Position numbers and translations under genes: made by a program. From Gammaproteobacteria bacterium (GTDB lineage Bacteria; Pseudomonadota; Gammaproteobacteria; Pseudomonadales; Porticoccaceae), in contig QNFO01000034.1 in assembly GCA_003646355.1 (NCBI GenBank), forward strand, positions 1 through 8,471: a stretch of 8,471 nt of DNA, given 5' to 3'. Positions within the stretch are counted from its first letter, which is position 1, and each line of letters opens with the position of its first letter. The notes below the pieces were generated by a model. It did not search any database and was not told the origin of the DNA. It worked only from the letters and a program-made list of their open reading frames with translations. Below, piece by piece: positions 1-6,186 of this stretch.

Positions 1-761
1 ACACTTTGCCAATAGCCGGTCATGTATTTATAAGCCGCTTCTTTCGCAACATTTTCATCTTCGTGGCAATAGGTCCAGCATGCTGCCAGAGGTGCTGGCG
101 GGTTGGTGCCATGCACTTTATTAAACAGTTCACTGTAGCGAGCAATATCGACGGCCACTTCTTCCCAGGGTTTGTGGGGAATCAAAAGCAAGCCCAAACC
201 AAGCTCGGCCATGCCAAGAATAGAATCTGGCGACATGGAAGCCGCATAGCTACGACCTTTGAATGTTTTAATTGGTGCCGGACGGATGGGCGCTTTGGGC
301 TGCTTCACCAGCTCGCCATCGAGCTCACAATAGCCTGTTTCAAGGCCTTCCAGAATCATTTTTGCCGATTCCATAAAGGTCTCGCGGGCATCGCTCTGAT
401 TGAGACCGAAGGTGTCAAACTCAACACGGGCCAGACCGCGACCAAAACCAATAATAGAACGGCCATTAGAGAGGTTGTCGAGCATGGAGAACTGCTCCGC
501 GACCCGTACCGGATCGTGCCAGGGCAGAATGACGGCCATCGAGCCGAGTTCAACTTTCTCGGTTTTACCCGCCATAAAAGTTAACCATTGAATGACATCG
601 GGACACATGGTGTAACCGGTGAAGTGATGCTCCACGCCCCAAATCGAGTCATAACCCAGAGCCTCTGCCTGGGAGGCAATACGTACTTCGTGCTGGTACA
701 CGTCGTGGTCGTTGAGGTTATTCCAGGGGTTTTGAAAAATACAGGACAATCCTACCTTCAT
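1..761 (-). CDS. Luciferase-like (LLM class) flavin-dependent monooxygenase, C-terminus cut by window edge
   Basis: The frame is open from an ATG at 761 to the left edge, giving 253 residues without a stop. The start (MKVGLSCIFQNP) is preceded by AGGAG (770-774) about 8 nt upstream. The family uses reduced FMN and O2 to oxidise an organic substrate in a cytoplasmic TIM-barrel enzyme. Visible family blocks are DSIW near residue 38, EHHFT at 44-48, VILPWHDPVR near 77-86, SMLDNLSNGR near 92-101, GFGRGL at 105-110 and SMSPD near 182. The blocks follow bacterial luciferase LuxA closely, with the EHHFT histidines at the LuxA His44/His45 position, but G107 stands where LuxA has its reactive Cys106. 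It is a clear paralogue of the enzyme at 3329-4426; many blocks are identical. A 403-bp gap separates it from the diguanylate cyclase upstream, so it probably has its own promoter, though I found no convincing one. The family call is firm; the substrate is unknown. Confidence 0.93.
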   Translation of the reverse strand, partial: MKVGLSCIFQNPWNNLNDHDVYQHEVRIASQAEALGYDSIWGVEHHFTGYTMCPDVIQWLTFMAGKTEKVELGSMAVILPWHDPVRVAEQFSMLDNLSNGRSIIGFGRGLARVEFDTFGLNQSDARETFMESAKMILEGLETGYCELDGELVKQPKAPIRPAPIKTFKGRSYAASMSPDSILGMAELGLGLLLIPHKPWEEVAVDIARYSELFNKVHGTNPPAPLAACWTYCHEDENVAKEAAYKYMTGYWQS

Positions 762-1164
762 GTTATTAGCTCCTAGCTCGGCCCATCATTGATATTTATT
801 GTTATGATCGTTTAAGCAACACGGATAACCCTGCCGCTTATCAATTCGTTCTATTAAGAGAATTACTGCCACCTGGCCTCACGTTATCATCGACAATAAA
901 AACAAAGCGCAGGGGCAAACTCGACCCGAGGGTATAGCCTGGCTACCCACAAGTAAAGTCTCGGCATCAGTCGTATCGACTTTAAGGTCGGAACCTGGAA
1001 ACCTGTACTGCCACGGAAGAACTGGGCTAGAGGCCAAGCTTTAAAAATAGAGGGCTATAATGATTTTGGGGAATACACGAGAAAAATAGGACGAAGGTAG
1101 GGTTTTGCCGCTGACAGCGAATCCCATCAATGGCAGTTTAGCGAAGGCGTATTGAGCGTGGATC
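762..1164. other. 403-bp non-coding gap with inverted repeats
   Basis: No credible gene was found on either strand. The gap lies between the stop of the diguanylate cyclase and the start of the partial monooxygenase, both on the minus strand. It should therefore hold the operon's 3' end and the monooxygenase promoter. Visible structure: TAGCC-T-GGCTA at 935-945, a perfect odd palindrome set inside GGGTA (930-934) and TACCC (944-948); and TAAAGTC (954-960) facing GACTTTA (978-984), a perfect 7-bp inverted repeat with a 17-nt centre. A perfect TATAAT sits on the plus strand at 1056-1061 without a matching -35. No T-tailed hairpin was found after the cyclase stop. Confidence 0.6.
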
Positions 1165-2115
1165 TTACATATCGGGCAAAAAACAAACCACGCGATTACG
1201 CCCCTGTTTTTTGGCGACATAGAGGGCCTTGTCGCTCTGGTCAAGTAAGGCGTCGTAACTTTCAGTACTCTCAACATATTCGCTCAGCCCCAGGCTGGCG
1301 GTCACCGCAATGACATGTTCTTCGTAGTGCACGGGCGTTTTTTCTATCACCTCCCTAACTCGATTGGCAAAAATCAAGCCACCAGTGGTATCAGTCTCAG
1401 GGAGCATAATCGCGAATTCTTCACCACCGTAACGAGCTAGACAATCCGTTGCCCTGGCGATACTCGTTATCCTTTGTGTCACCTCAATCAAGACCTGATC
1501 CCCCGCCTGGTGACCGTAGGTATCATTCACTTTCTTAAAGAAATCCAGGTCGAGAAATAGCACCGACAACTTGCCGCCGTAGCGCACTACACGCTGAAAC
1601 TCCTTGTCGAGTTCAGTCTCCATATAGCGCCGGTTGTAAATACCGGTCAATGGATCTCGATGGCTGAGTTCCTCCAGATCGGCATGAGCTTGCTGTACTT
1701 CCCGGTGAGAAATGGCCGTGTCGGTCACATCAAACAAGGTAATGCACACCAGGCTTTCTCCACCGGCACCCTCAAAGGGAATAAAGGTGCAATTCTGGTA
1801 CATATGGGTGACACCACCAGTAATCGGACGGTGATGACGGAAATGAAACAGGTAGGGCCGCTGCTGCCAGGAGGTAAAGGCAAAATTATTCAGTAGCTGC
1901 ACGCTTCTGACCTTTTTTGCCAGCCACTTACCGGGTAAATCAGGAAAGGATTCCAGTAAATTAGTGCCAACTATCGTCTCTGCGGCCACCTTGCTATTGG
2001 CCTCCATAAAGCGGTTCCACAACACCACCTCAAGGTTTTCGGTGACCACCAAAATGCCCACATCGACACGATCAATAATAAAGCCGAGGCTGTTATCGCC
2101 CAGTGCGGCAGTCAT
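1165..2115 (-). CDS. PAS-GGDEF diguanylate cyclase
   Basis: This 316-residue cytoplasmic protein should make cyclic di-GMP from two GTP. An N-terminal PAS-like sensor fold spans about residues 10-133, and a short helical linker (about 135-150) leads to a GGDEF domain from DPLTGIYNRR (154-163) to the end. Catalytic features are intact: metal-binding aspartate in FLDLDFFKKVND (D189), and GGEEF at 230-234. RATD at 221-224, exactly five residues before GGEEF, is a complete RxxD inhibitory site, so product feedback inhibition is expected. No transmembrane segment is visible and the PAS ligand cannot be read. The ATG directly follows the TAA of the CheC-like gene (TAAATG), with a weak GGAAAG ribosome site inside that gene, so translation is probably coupled. 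It is the last gene of the receiver/CheC/cyclase operon and has no receiver domain of its own, which fits control in trans by its neighbours. Confidence 0.95.
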   Translation of the reverse strand: MTAALGDNSLGFIIDRVDVGILVVTENLEVVLWNRFMEANSKVAAETIVGTNLLESFPDLPGKWLAKKVRSVQLLNNFAFTSWQQRPYLFHFRHHRPITGGVTHMYQNCTFIPFEGAGGESLVCITLFDVTDTAISHREVQQAHADLEELSHRDPLTGIYNRRYMETELDKEFQRVVRYGGKLSVLFLDLDFFKKVNDTYGHQAGDQVLIEVTQRITSIARATDCLARYGGEEFAIMLPETDTTGGLIFANRVREVIEKTPVHYEEHVIAVTASLGLSEYVESTESYDALLDQSDKALYVAKKQGRNRVVCFLPDM

Positions 2116-2730
2116 TTAGTAACTTTCCATAAATTCAATCAAACCACTGCGCAGTTGCCCAATAGAGGCCTCGGACATCAGCATCACCAGGTGGCAGGAG
2201 AAATCACCCTCCTCCAGGCAGAAGTTCACTTCGATAAGCAGGCACTGATCCCATTCTCTATCACGGCTGTACAGGAGCTCAGCAAGTGGCTTGTCGATAC
2301 CCACTAAATTGGGAGCCGCAAAATCCAACTGTTTGCCAATCTGTTTGGCGACGCCCATCAGGCAGGCACCAATCAAGATATTCGTCACGTCAAGTAGCAA
2401 CTCCTCCTGTGCCATCTCTTCACTTTCATCATAGCCCATCAAGCCCGATAACTGATGACAACCATTCGCCCCATAGATGGCAAAGGCTTCACCTTCGAGC
2501 TGATTGTAAAAGGCCTGGCGCACACCGGCCCAGCTCTCACCGCTGCAGGCAACCAGTTCGCCCACCTTCACCACAAAGTCGTCGTCATTGACCCAACTGA
2601 CCCGAGGTACAGATAAATTAACAAAGACGTCAAGTAGCTTCGCCAGAGATGCCCCGGCCTGCCCCATGCCAATATTGATGACTTCCTGGAGGATTTCATT
2701 CTCTTCTTCATTTAAGGGTTCAGTCTTCAC
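2116..2730 (-). CDS. CheC-like phosphatase of a phosphorylated receiver
   Basis: This 204-residue protein belongs to the CheC/CheX/FliY phosphatase family, whose members dephosphorylate CheY-like receivers. It shows the two-fold CheC pattern of two active-site motifs. The first is E16-x-x-N19 in QEVINIGMGQAGASL; the second is D114-x-x-N117 in LLLDVTNILIGACL, with aspartate in place of the usual glutamate. There is no FliN/FliM-type C-terminal domain, so it is not a flagellar switch FliY. The start appears to be GTG at 2730: the only nearby ATG is out of frame, and a GGGG stretch lies about 6 nt upstream. This start overlaps the end of the receiver gene by 11 nt, and the stop abuts the cyclase ATG. 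Such packing suggests fixed stoichiometry of the three proteins. The neighbouring receiver is its likely substrate (inference). Alternative: a scaffold that binds the receiver without dephosphorylating it. Confidence 0.88.
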   Translation of the reverse strand: MKTEPLNEEENEILQEVINIGMGQAGASLAKLLDVFVNLSVPRVSWVNDDDFVVKVGELVACSGESWAGVRQAFYNQLEGEAFAIYGANGCHQLSGLMGYDESEEMAQEELLLDVTNILIGACLMGVAKQIGKQLDFAAPNLVGIDKPLAELLYSRDREWDQCLLIEVNFCLEEGDFSCHLVMLMSEASIGQLRSGLIEFMESY

Positions 2731-3094
2731 TGTAAACCCCGCATTCAGCCAGAGTAGCTGCCAGGGATTCTTTATTAAAAGGTTTTTGCAGAAAGGCCAG
2801 TGCGCCGAGAGACATAACGCGAAACTTAGCTTTCGGTTGAATGTCCGCAGACACCACCACCACCTTGGCCGTCAGGCCTTCATCACGAATACCCTCCAGC
2901 ACACCAAAACCGTCGAGTACCGGCATGGTGAGATCGAGAAGAACCACCTCCCCCAATCCCTTGCGCAATGCTGTAAGGGCTTCTTCGCCATTGGCGGCCT
3001 GGGTAATATTCACATCCCAGCCTTCAGGTATAGATTTCAACATTGCTTTGCGCGAAAACCCAGAATCATCAACAATCAGTAAAGCGACACTCAT
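2720..3094 (-). CDS. Stand-alone CheY-like response regulator receiver
   Basis: This is a single receiver domain of 124 residues, the usual CheY length, with no output domain. All hallmark positions are present: acidic pair D9/D10 in LLIVDDSGFSR, phosphoacceptor D54 in VVLLDLTMPVLDG, S82 in VVVVSAD at the switch Ser/Thr position, K104 in FLQKPF, and F101 at the aromatic switch position. It should be phosphorylated by a histidine kinase not in this window and act by protein-protein contact. The ATG at 3094 has an AGGT ribosome site about 10 nt upstream. It is the first gene of a three-gene operon, overlapping the CheC-like gene by 11 nt. Inference: the CheC-like neighbour removes its phosphate, and the PAS-GGDEF protein is a candidate target. 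A flagellar-motor CheY is less likely, because no chemotaxis genes are nearby. Confidence 0.94.
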   Translation of the reverse strand: MSVALLIVDDSGFSRKAMLKSIPEGWDVNITQAANGEEALTALRKGLGEVVLLDLTMPVLDGFGVLEGIRDEGLTAKVVVVSADIQPKAKFRVMSLGALAFLQKPFNKESLAATLAECGVYSED

Positions 3095-3177
3095 TTAAAT
3101 TACTACCTATGTTTCTCAGGCCATTTTTATTGTTATGGTTTAGGCCTCTAAAAGCCCTGTCACCACATTAGGCGCGA

Positions 3178-3206
3178 AGCATAGTCTCGCTATTTGCGCG
3201 CGTCAC
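3178..3206 (-). promoter_or_regulatory. Candidate sigma70 promoter of the receiver/CheC/cyclase operon
   Basis: On the minus strand GTGACG (3206-3201, four of six matches to TTGACA) is followed after 17 nt by TATGCT (3183-3178, four of six matches to TATAAT). This would start a transcript near 3171, about 77 nt before the receiver ATG. The repeat array at 3211-3230 lies just upstream of the -35. It is a weak match, so an activator would be expected if it is real. Confidence 0.35.
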
Positions 3207-3210
3207 GGAC

Positions 3211-3230
3211 ACAAGTCACAAGTCACTTGT
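3211..3230. promoter_or_regulatory. Half-site array ACAAGTC x2 plus inverted ACTTGT, candidate operator
   Basis: Two head-to-tail copies of ACAAGTC (3211-3217, 3218-3224) are followed by ACTTGT (3225-3230). The second copy and ACTTGT form a perfect 13-bp odd palindrome, ACAAGT-C-ACTTGT. The array sits 5 nt upstream of the candidate -35 for the receiver operon, the usual place for an activator site. The binding protein is unknown. A hairpin with T-run on the plus strand is also possible, but no plus-strand gene ends here. Confidence 0.35.
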
Positions 3231-3242
3231 TTTTCTTATTGT

Positions 3243-3256
3243 GCAATTTATATTGC
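3243..3256. repeat. Short inverted repeat GCAAT-4-ATTGC
   Basis: Perfect 5-bp arms around a 4-nt AT-rich centre, between the monooxygenase terminator and the receiver operon. It overlaps an AT-rich stretch that could serve as a second, weaker -10 (TAAATT, 17 nt after TTGTTT on the minus strand). It could be an operator, but an inverted repeat this short may be chance. Confidence 0.2.
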
Positions 3257-3281
3257 CAAACGCCACAAAACAATTGGGCAC

Positions 3282-3312
3282 AAAAAACGGCGACCTAAGC
3301 CGCCGTTTTTTT
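3282..3312 (-). terminator. Intrinsic terminator after the full-length luciferase-like gene
   Basis: CGGCG (3288-3292) pairs with CGCCG (3301-3305) around an 8-nt loop. The stem is flanked by six A on the left and seven T on the right, so the arms extend into A-T pairs. Read leftwards it ends in a run of six U, starting 17 nt past the stop of the gene at 3329-4426. The symmetric flanks mean it could work in both directions, which would shield the receiver operon from the gene upstream. Confidence 0.88.
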
Positions 3313-3328
3313 GTATTGCAACAATCAA

Positions 3329-4426
3329 TCAAGCAACTTTGTGGTTCTCTGTATCCCACTTCTGTACAACGGGAACAACTTCCTCAGCGAAGAGAGTCAT
3401 GCTCTTCTTGGCATAGTCGTAAGGCATACCGGCATAGCTAAAAGAAACGTTCATATTCATAGCGCCAATGATGTCTTGGATACCTTTAATTTTCTCCAGG
3501 CACTGCTCAGGCGTACCCCAAATTTGTAAATCGGCAAAGCCCTTACCCATCACATCGTCGCCAGCAGCACGTGCTGATTTCGCTGCTTCATGATAGAAGT
3601 CATAAGCACCACCACCTTTCGAAGCAAAGTGCTCACCGGTTATTTCATAGTGAGCCATGGCCGAAATCCAGTAGTCAGACATGTACTTATAGGCCATCTC
3701 TTCAGCTTTCTTCGGATCTTTATCGCAGATCACAAACAAGTTGGCGCTAGTGGGTGGCGCTTTGCAGCCCTGCTCGCGCTGATAGTGCTCACGCCAGATA
3801 TCAATTTCCTTGGCACGGCTCTCCCAGGGACCAATGGCGAAAGTCATAATGGCACCACCGAGCTTGGCCGCATGAGGTGCAGTGTCGGGTGACATGGAAA
3901 CAATAAAGGTGCGGTCTTTAAACGACTTGAAAGGACGCGGGCGTATTTCACGGCGCGGCTGTTTAAAGTAAGGACCATCGCCTTCCATAAAACCTGTCTC
4001 AAGCGCTTCGATTATCATCGCCGCCGACTCATTCATACGATCGCGTGACTCGGCCATATCGATGCCAAACCCATCATATTCGATTTGCGCCAGACCACGA
4101 CCCAAGCCCATCATCGCACGACCTTTTGAGACGTTATCCAGCATCGACATGCTAGCCGCCAAACGGACTGGGTCTTTGTGCCAAGGCAAGATCAGTGCAG
4201 CAGTACCGAGACTAATACGCGAAGTCTGACCCGCCATAAAAGCCAAAAACTGAGGAATATCGGGACTGATGGTGTAATCAGTAAAGTGATGCTCTACCGC
4301 CCAGATAGAGTCCAGACCAAGGGGCTCAGTCATGAGTGCGATTTCCAACTCGTTCTGATACATATCGTAATCAGTCTGAGGCAGGTTGGGGTGGTTTTGG
4401 AACAACATCAAATGTCCAACTTTCAT
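3329..4426 (-). CDS. Luciferase-like (LLM class) flavin-dependent monooxygenase, full length
   Basis: This 365-residue cytoplasmic TIM-barrel enzyme should use FMNH2 and O2. The ATG at 4426 has GGAG (4435-4438) 8 nt upstream. Landmarks are DSIWAVEHHFT (39-49), LGTAALILPWHKDPVR (73-88), SMLDNVSKGR (94-103), GLGRGL (107-112), FGIDMAESR (120-128) and SMSPD (177-181). These match LuxA of bacterial luciferase in order and spacing, including the EHHFT histidines H46/H47. G109 replaces the LuxA reactive cysteine, and no luxB or luxCDE genes are present, so light emission is not implied. Compared with the paralogue at 1-761 it has one extra residue (K84) in the PWH-DPVR loop. It has its own terminator and is separated from the CoA-transferase by another, so it is probably monocistronic. 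Family is certain; the substrate is not. Candidates in the wider family include aldehydes, terpenoids, ketones and sulfonates. Confidence 0.95.
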   Translation of the reverse strand: MKVGHLMLFQNHPNLPQTDYDMYQNELEIALMTEPLGLDSIWAVEHHFTDYTISPDIPQFLAFMAGQTSRISLGTAALILPWHKDPVRLAASMSMLDNVSKGRAMMGLGRGLAQIEYDGFGIDMAESRDRMNESAAMIIEALETGFMEGDGPYFKQPRREIRPRPFKSFKDRTFIVSMSPDTAPHAAKLGGAIMTFAIGPWESRAKEIDIWREHYQREQGCKAPPTSANLFVICDKDPKKAEEMAYKYMSDYWISAMAHYEITGEHFASKGGGAYDFYHEAAKSARAAGDDVMGKGFADLQIWGTPEQCLEKIKGIQDIIGAMNMNVSFSYAGMPYDYAKKSMTLFAEEVVPVVQKWDTENHKVA

Positions 4427-4536
4427 AAAGTATTCTCCATACGGTTAAAAATTGACTGGTAATTTTTGAACGTGCATTTTGCCATATCACTATGAAAACG
4501 AACGTCCAATATCCCCCTCCCTTGATCCAAAACAAT

Positions 4537-4566
4537 AAAAAAGGCCGACGCGATAAAGCGTCGACC
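4537..4566 (-). terminator. Intrinsic terminator of the CoA-transferase gene
   Basis: Read leftwards, the arms 4566-4558 and 4551-4543 form a GC-rich 9-bp stem with one internal mismatch and a 6-nt loop. Six U follow (4542-4537). It lies about 66 nt after the CoA-transferase stop and upstream of the monooxygenase start, so it separates the two transcripts. Confidence 0.85.
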
Positions 4567-4631
4567 CAATGTATTGATTAGATAAGCTTAAATAGCTTTA
4601 GCTTGGTGATTCTTCAAGCTGGCGAACCCGG

Positions 4632-5915
4632 CTAAAAGGCCAGCATTGACGCCTCCCACTGAGTGGCTAATTCCTCACGAAAATCCGGGTGGGCAATGGC
4701 GATCAGTGCCTCGGCACGCTTTTCAACGGTGAGGTTCGAGAGCCGCGCAACACCGTACTCCGTCACCACATAGTCCACATCATTGCGAATAGCCGTTACC
4801 GGGGCTGTTTTCAACAAAGGGGCAATCTTCGAAATACTGCCACCTTTAGCCGTCGATTGCAGGGCGATAATACTGCGCCCGCCACGGGACGAGCGTGCAC
4901 CGCGCAAGAAGTCCACAAGCCCACCACCACCGCCAATCTGCTTGCCTTTAATGGTTTCGCTATTGATCTGCCCAAACAGGTCAATCTCAAGGGTGGTATT
5001 AATCGCCACCAGATTATCGATCTGCGCCAGCACACCGGCATTGTGGGTGTAGGCCACCGAGCGCATCGACAGGTCGGCGTAGTTGCCGCACCACTGATAA
5101 AATTCACGACTACCAGCGACAATGCCCGTCGTCATTTTGCCCTTATCAATGGTTTTCTTACTGCCGTTAACCACCCCCGCCTCAACCAGCGGTACAAAGG
5201 CTTCGGTCAACAAACCTGTGTGTACGCCGAGGTCTTTTTTATCACCGAGGGTTTGCAATATAGACACCGGCAATGCGCCGATGCCCAACTGCAAACAGTC
5301 ACCGTCATCAACCAATGCCGCGATATGTTCGGCGATGACTAAATCAAGCTCGCCACCCGCGGCCACCCCGTATTCGCGCAGAGGCGTATCTGAGCTCACG
5401 GTGTAATCGATATCAGCCAGCGGTATCTGCAGGGCATCGCTAATAAAAGGCATATTGGCGTTTATTTCGGCAATCACCACATCTGCCTTATCCAGCATGG
5501 TTTGAGAATAATCCGCATGCAAACTGGCACTGCAAACACCCTCGGCATTGGGCTCAGACAGCTTAATTAAAGCGATATTAATGTTGTAGTCTTCCTCCAT
5601 CGCCCGGTAGCGCGCCGAGTGATAGGCGGGCACATATTCCAGTCGGCCCTGCTCATGGAAGGGCCGATAAGCGCCGAGGAAAAAACCGGTGTTAAGAATG
5701 GCCTTACTCGACAGGCGATCGAGCTCCGTCGCCGTCATACCCGGCACCGAGCAATCTATGATGCGAAACGCCGTACTCAGTGCAGCCTCTGCCACCAAAT
5801 CCAGCAGCGCATCTGGCTGACCACAGCCACCACTAATAAAGACCGTCACCCCATCAATAAAATGCTGATGAATTGATTCAACGCTTAACGCAACAGGCTG
5901 CTTTGTCGATACCAT
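4632..5915 (-). CDS. Acetyl-CoA hydrolase/CoA-transferase family protein (4-hydroxybutyrate CoA-transferase-like)
   Basis: Members move CoA between acetyl-CoA and a carboxylic acid through a glutamyl-CoA intermediate in the cytoplasm. Residues are numbered from the chosen ATG (5915, MVSTKQPV), giving 427 residues, close to the usual length of about 430. An in-frame ATG at 5996 would add 27 residues of poor quality; 5915 has AAGGA about 10 nt upstream. Landmarks are VFISGGCGQPDALL near 26-39, CLQLGIGALP near 207-216, TGLLTEAFVPL near 233-243, AINTTLEIDLFGQINSE near 304-320, a glycine-rich GGGGGLVDFLRGA stretch near 328-340 and DYVVTEYGVARL near 381-392. E310 in LEIDLFGQ fits the family's catalytic glutamate. 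It is transcribed away from the outer-membrane protein at 6187-7410 and ends at its own terminator. The acyl acceptor (butyrate, 4-hydroxybutyrate, propionate or another acid) cannot be settled from the sequence. Confidence 0.92.
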   Translation of the reverse strand: MVSTKQPVALSVESIHQHFIDGVTVFISGGCGQPDALLDLVAEAALSTAFRIIDCSVPGMTATELDRLSSKAILNTGFFLGAYRPFHEQGRLEYVPAYHSARYRAMEEDYNINIALIKLSEPNAEGVCSASLHADYSQTMLDKADVVIAEINANMPFISDALQIPLADIDYTVSSDTPLREYGVAAGGELDLVIAEHIAALVDDGDCLQLGIGALPVSILQTLGDKKDLGVHTGLLTEAFVPLVEAGVVNGSKKTIDKGKMTTGIVAGSREFYQWCGNYADLSMRSVAYTHNAGVLAQIDNLVAINTTLEIDLFGQINSETIKGKQIGGGGGLVDFLRGARSSRGGRSIIALQSTAKGGSISKIAPLLKTAPVTAIRNDVDYVVTEYGVARLSNLTVEKRAEALIAIAHPDFREELATQWEASMLAF

Positions 5916-6070
5916 TATCTTTGTGTCCTTTTTATCTGAATAAGCTAAAACTGGACGGCAATTTATCACAGCGTAGCTATTGCAAACTAGAGGCAAGGAC
6001 TACTGACAAGGCGCCATAACAGCGCAGCTCGCACAGAAATGACGCTTTTAACAGCTACTAAGAATGGAGG

Positions 6071-6087
6071 GGGCGCTGTATACGCCC
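6071..6087. promoter_or_regulatory. Inverted repeat GGGCG-7-CGCCC in the divergent promoter region
   Basis: Perfect 5-bp GC-rich arms around CTGTATA, inside the 271-bp gap (5916-6186) shared by the CoA-transferase and the outer-membrane protein genes. It lies about 30 bp upstream of the sigma54-like element. A regulator binding here could serve both genes. The regulator is unknown, and an RNA hairpin without a T-run is the alternative. Confidence 0.3.
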
Positions 6088-6118
6088 AATTTATTGAACA
6101 ATCATCAGAAAACAAAAA

Positions 6119-6135
6119 CTGGCACACGATTTGTA
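6119..6135 (+). promoter_or_regulatory. Sigma54-like promoter element upstream of the outer-membrane protein
   Basis: CTGGCAC is followed after 5 nt by TTGTA, with the correct 10-nt gap between GG and the -12 G. This matches the sigma54 consensus CTGGCAC-N5-TTGCW except for T instead of C at the -12 GC. A transcript would begin about 40 nt before the ATG at 6187. No good sigma70 pair was found in the same stretch. The -12 mismatch keeps confidence low. Confidence 0.35.
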
Positions 6136-6186
6136 TTACCCCAGCTAACACTCATCACCCCCTGAAATTAACATTCGGAGATTTGA

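Noticed and set aside
6..584. Long plus-strand open frame of 192 residues
   Set aside because: It is antisense to the partial luciferase-like gene, whose minus-strand protein shows family motifs throughout; the plus-strand product matches nothing I recognise.
904..990. Possible c-di-GMP (GEMM) riboswitch, prompted by GCGCAGGGGCAAAC and the nearby cyclase
   Set aside because: Only the short GGGCAAAC-like piece fits; the conserved GGGACGCAAAGCC segment and the matching helices are absent, and on that strand there is no gene to control.
1056..1061. Perfect TATAAT on the plus strand
   Set aside because: No -35-like hexamer at 16-18 nt, no extended -10, and no plus-strand gene downstream.
3243..3257. 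Sigma54-like TTGGCA...TTGCA on the minus strand upstream of the receiver operon
   Set aside because: The GG to GC spacing is 11 nt, not the required 10.
1..4426. A bioluminescence (lux) locus
   Set aside because: Both LuxA-like proteins lack the reactive cysteine and no luxB, luxCDE or luxG gene is present in the window.
4689..5342. Long plus-strand open frame of 217 residues
   Set aside because: It lies opposite the well-supported CoA-transferase, has no clear ribosome site, and its product has no recognisable domain.
5916..5996. Upstream ATG giving a 454-residue CoA-transferase
   Set aside because: The extra 27 residues do not look like the family, whereas the ATG at 5915 has a good ribosome site and gives the usual length.
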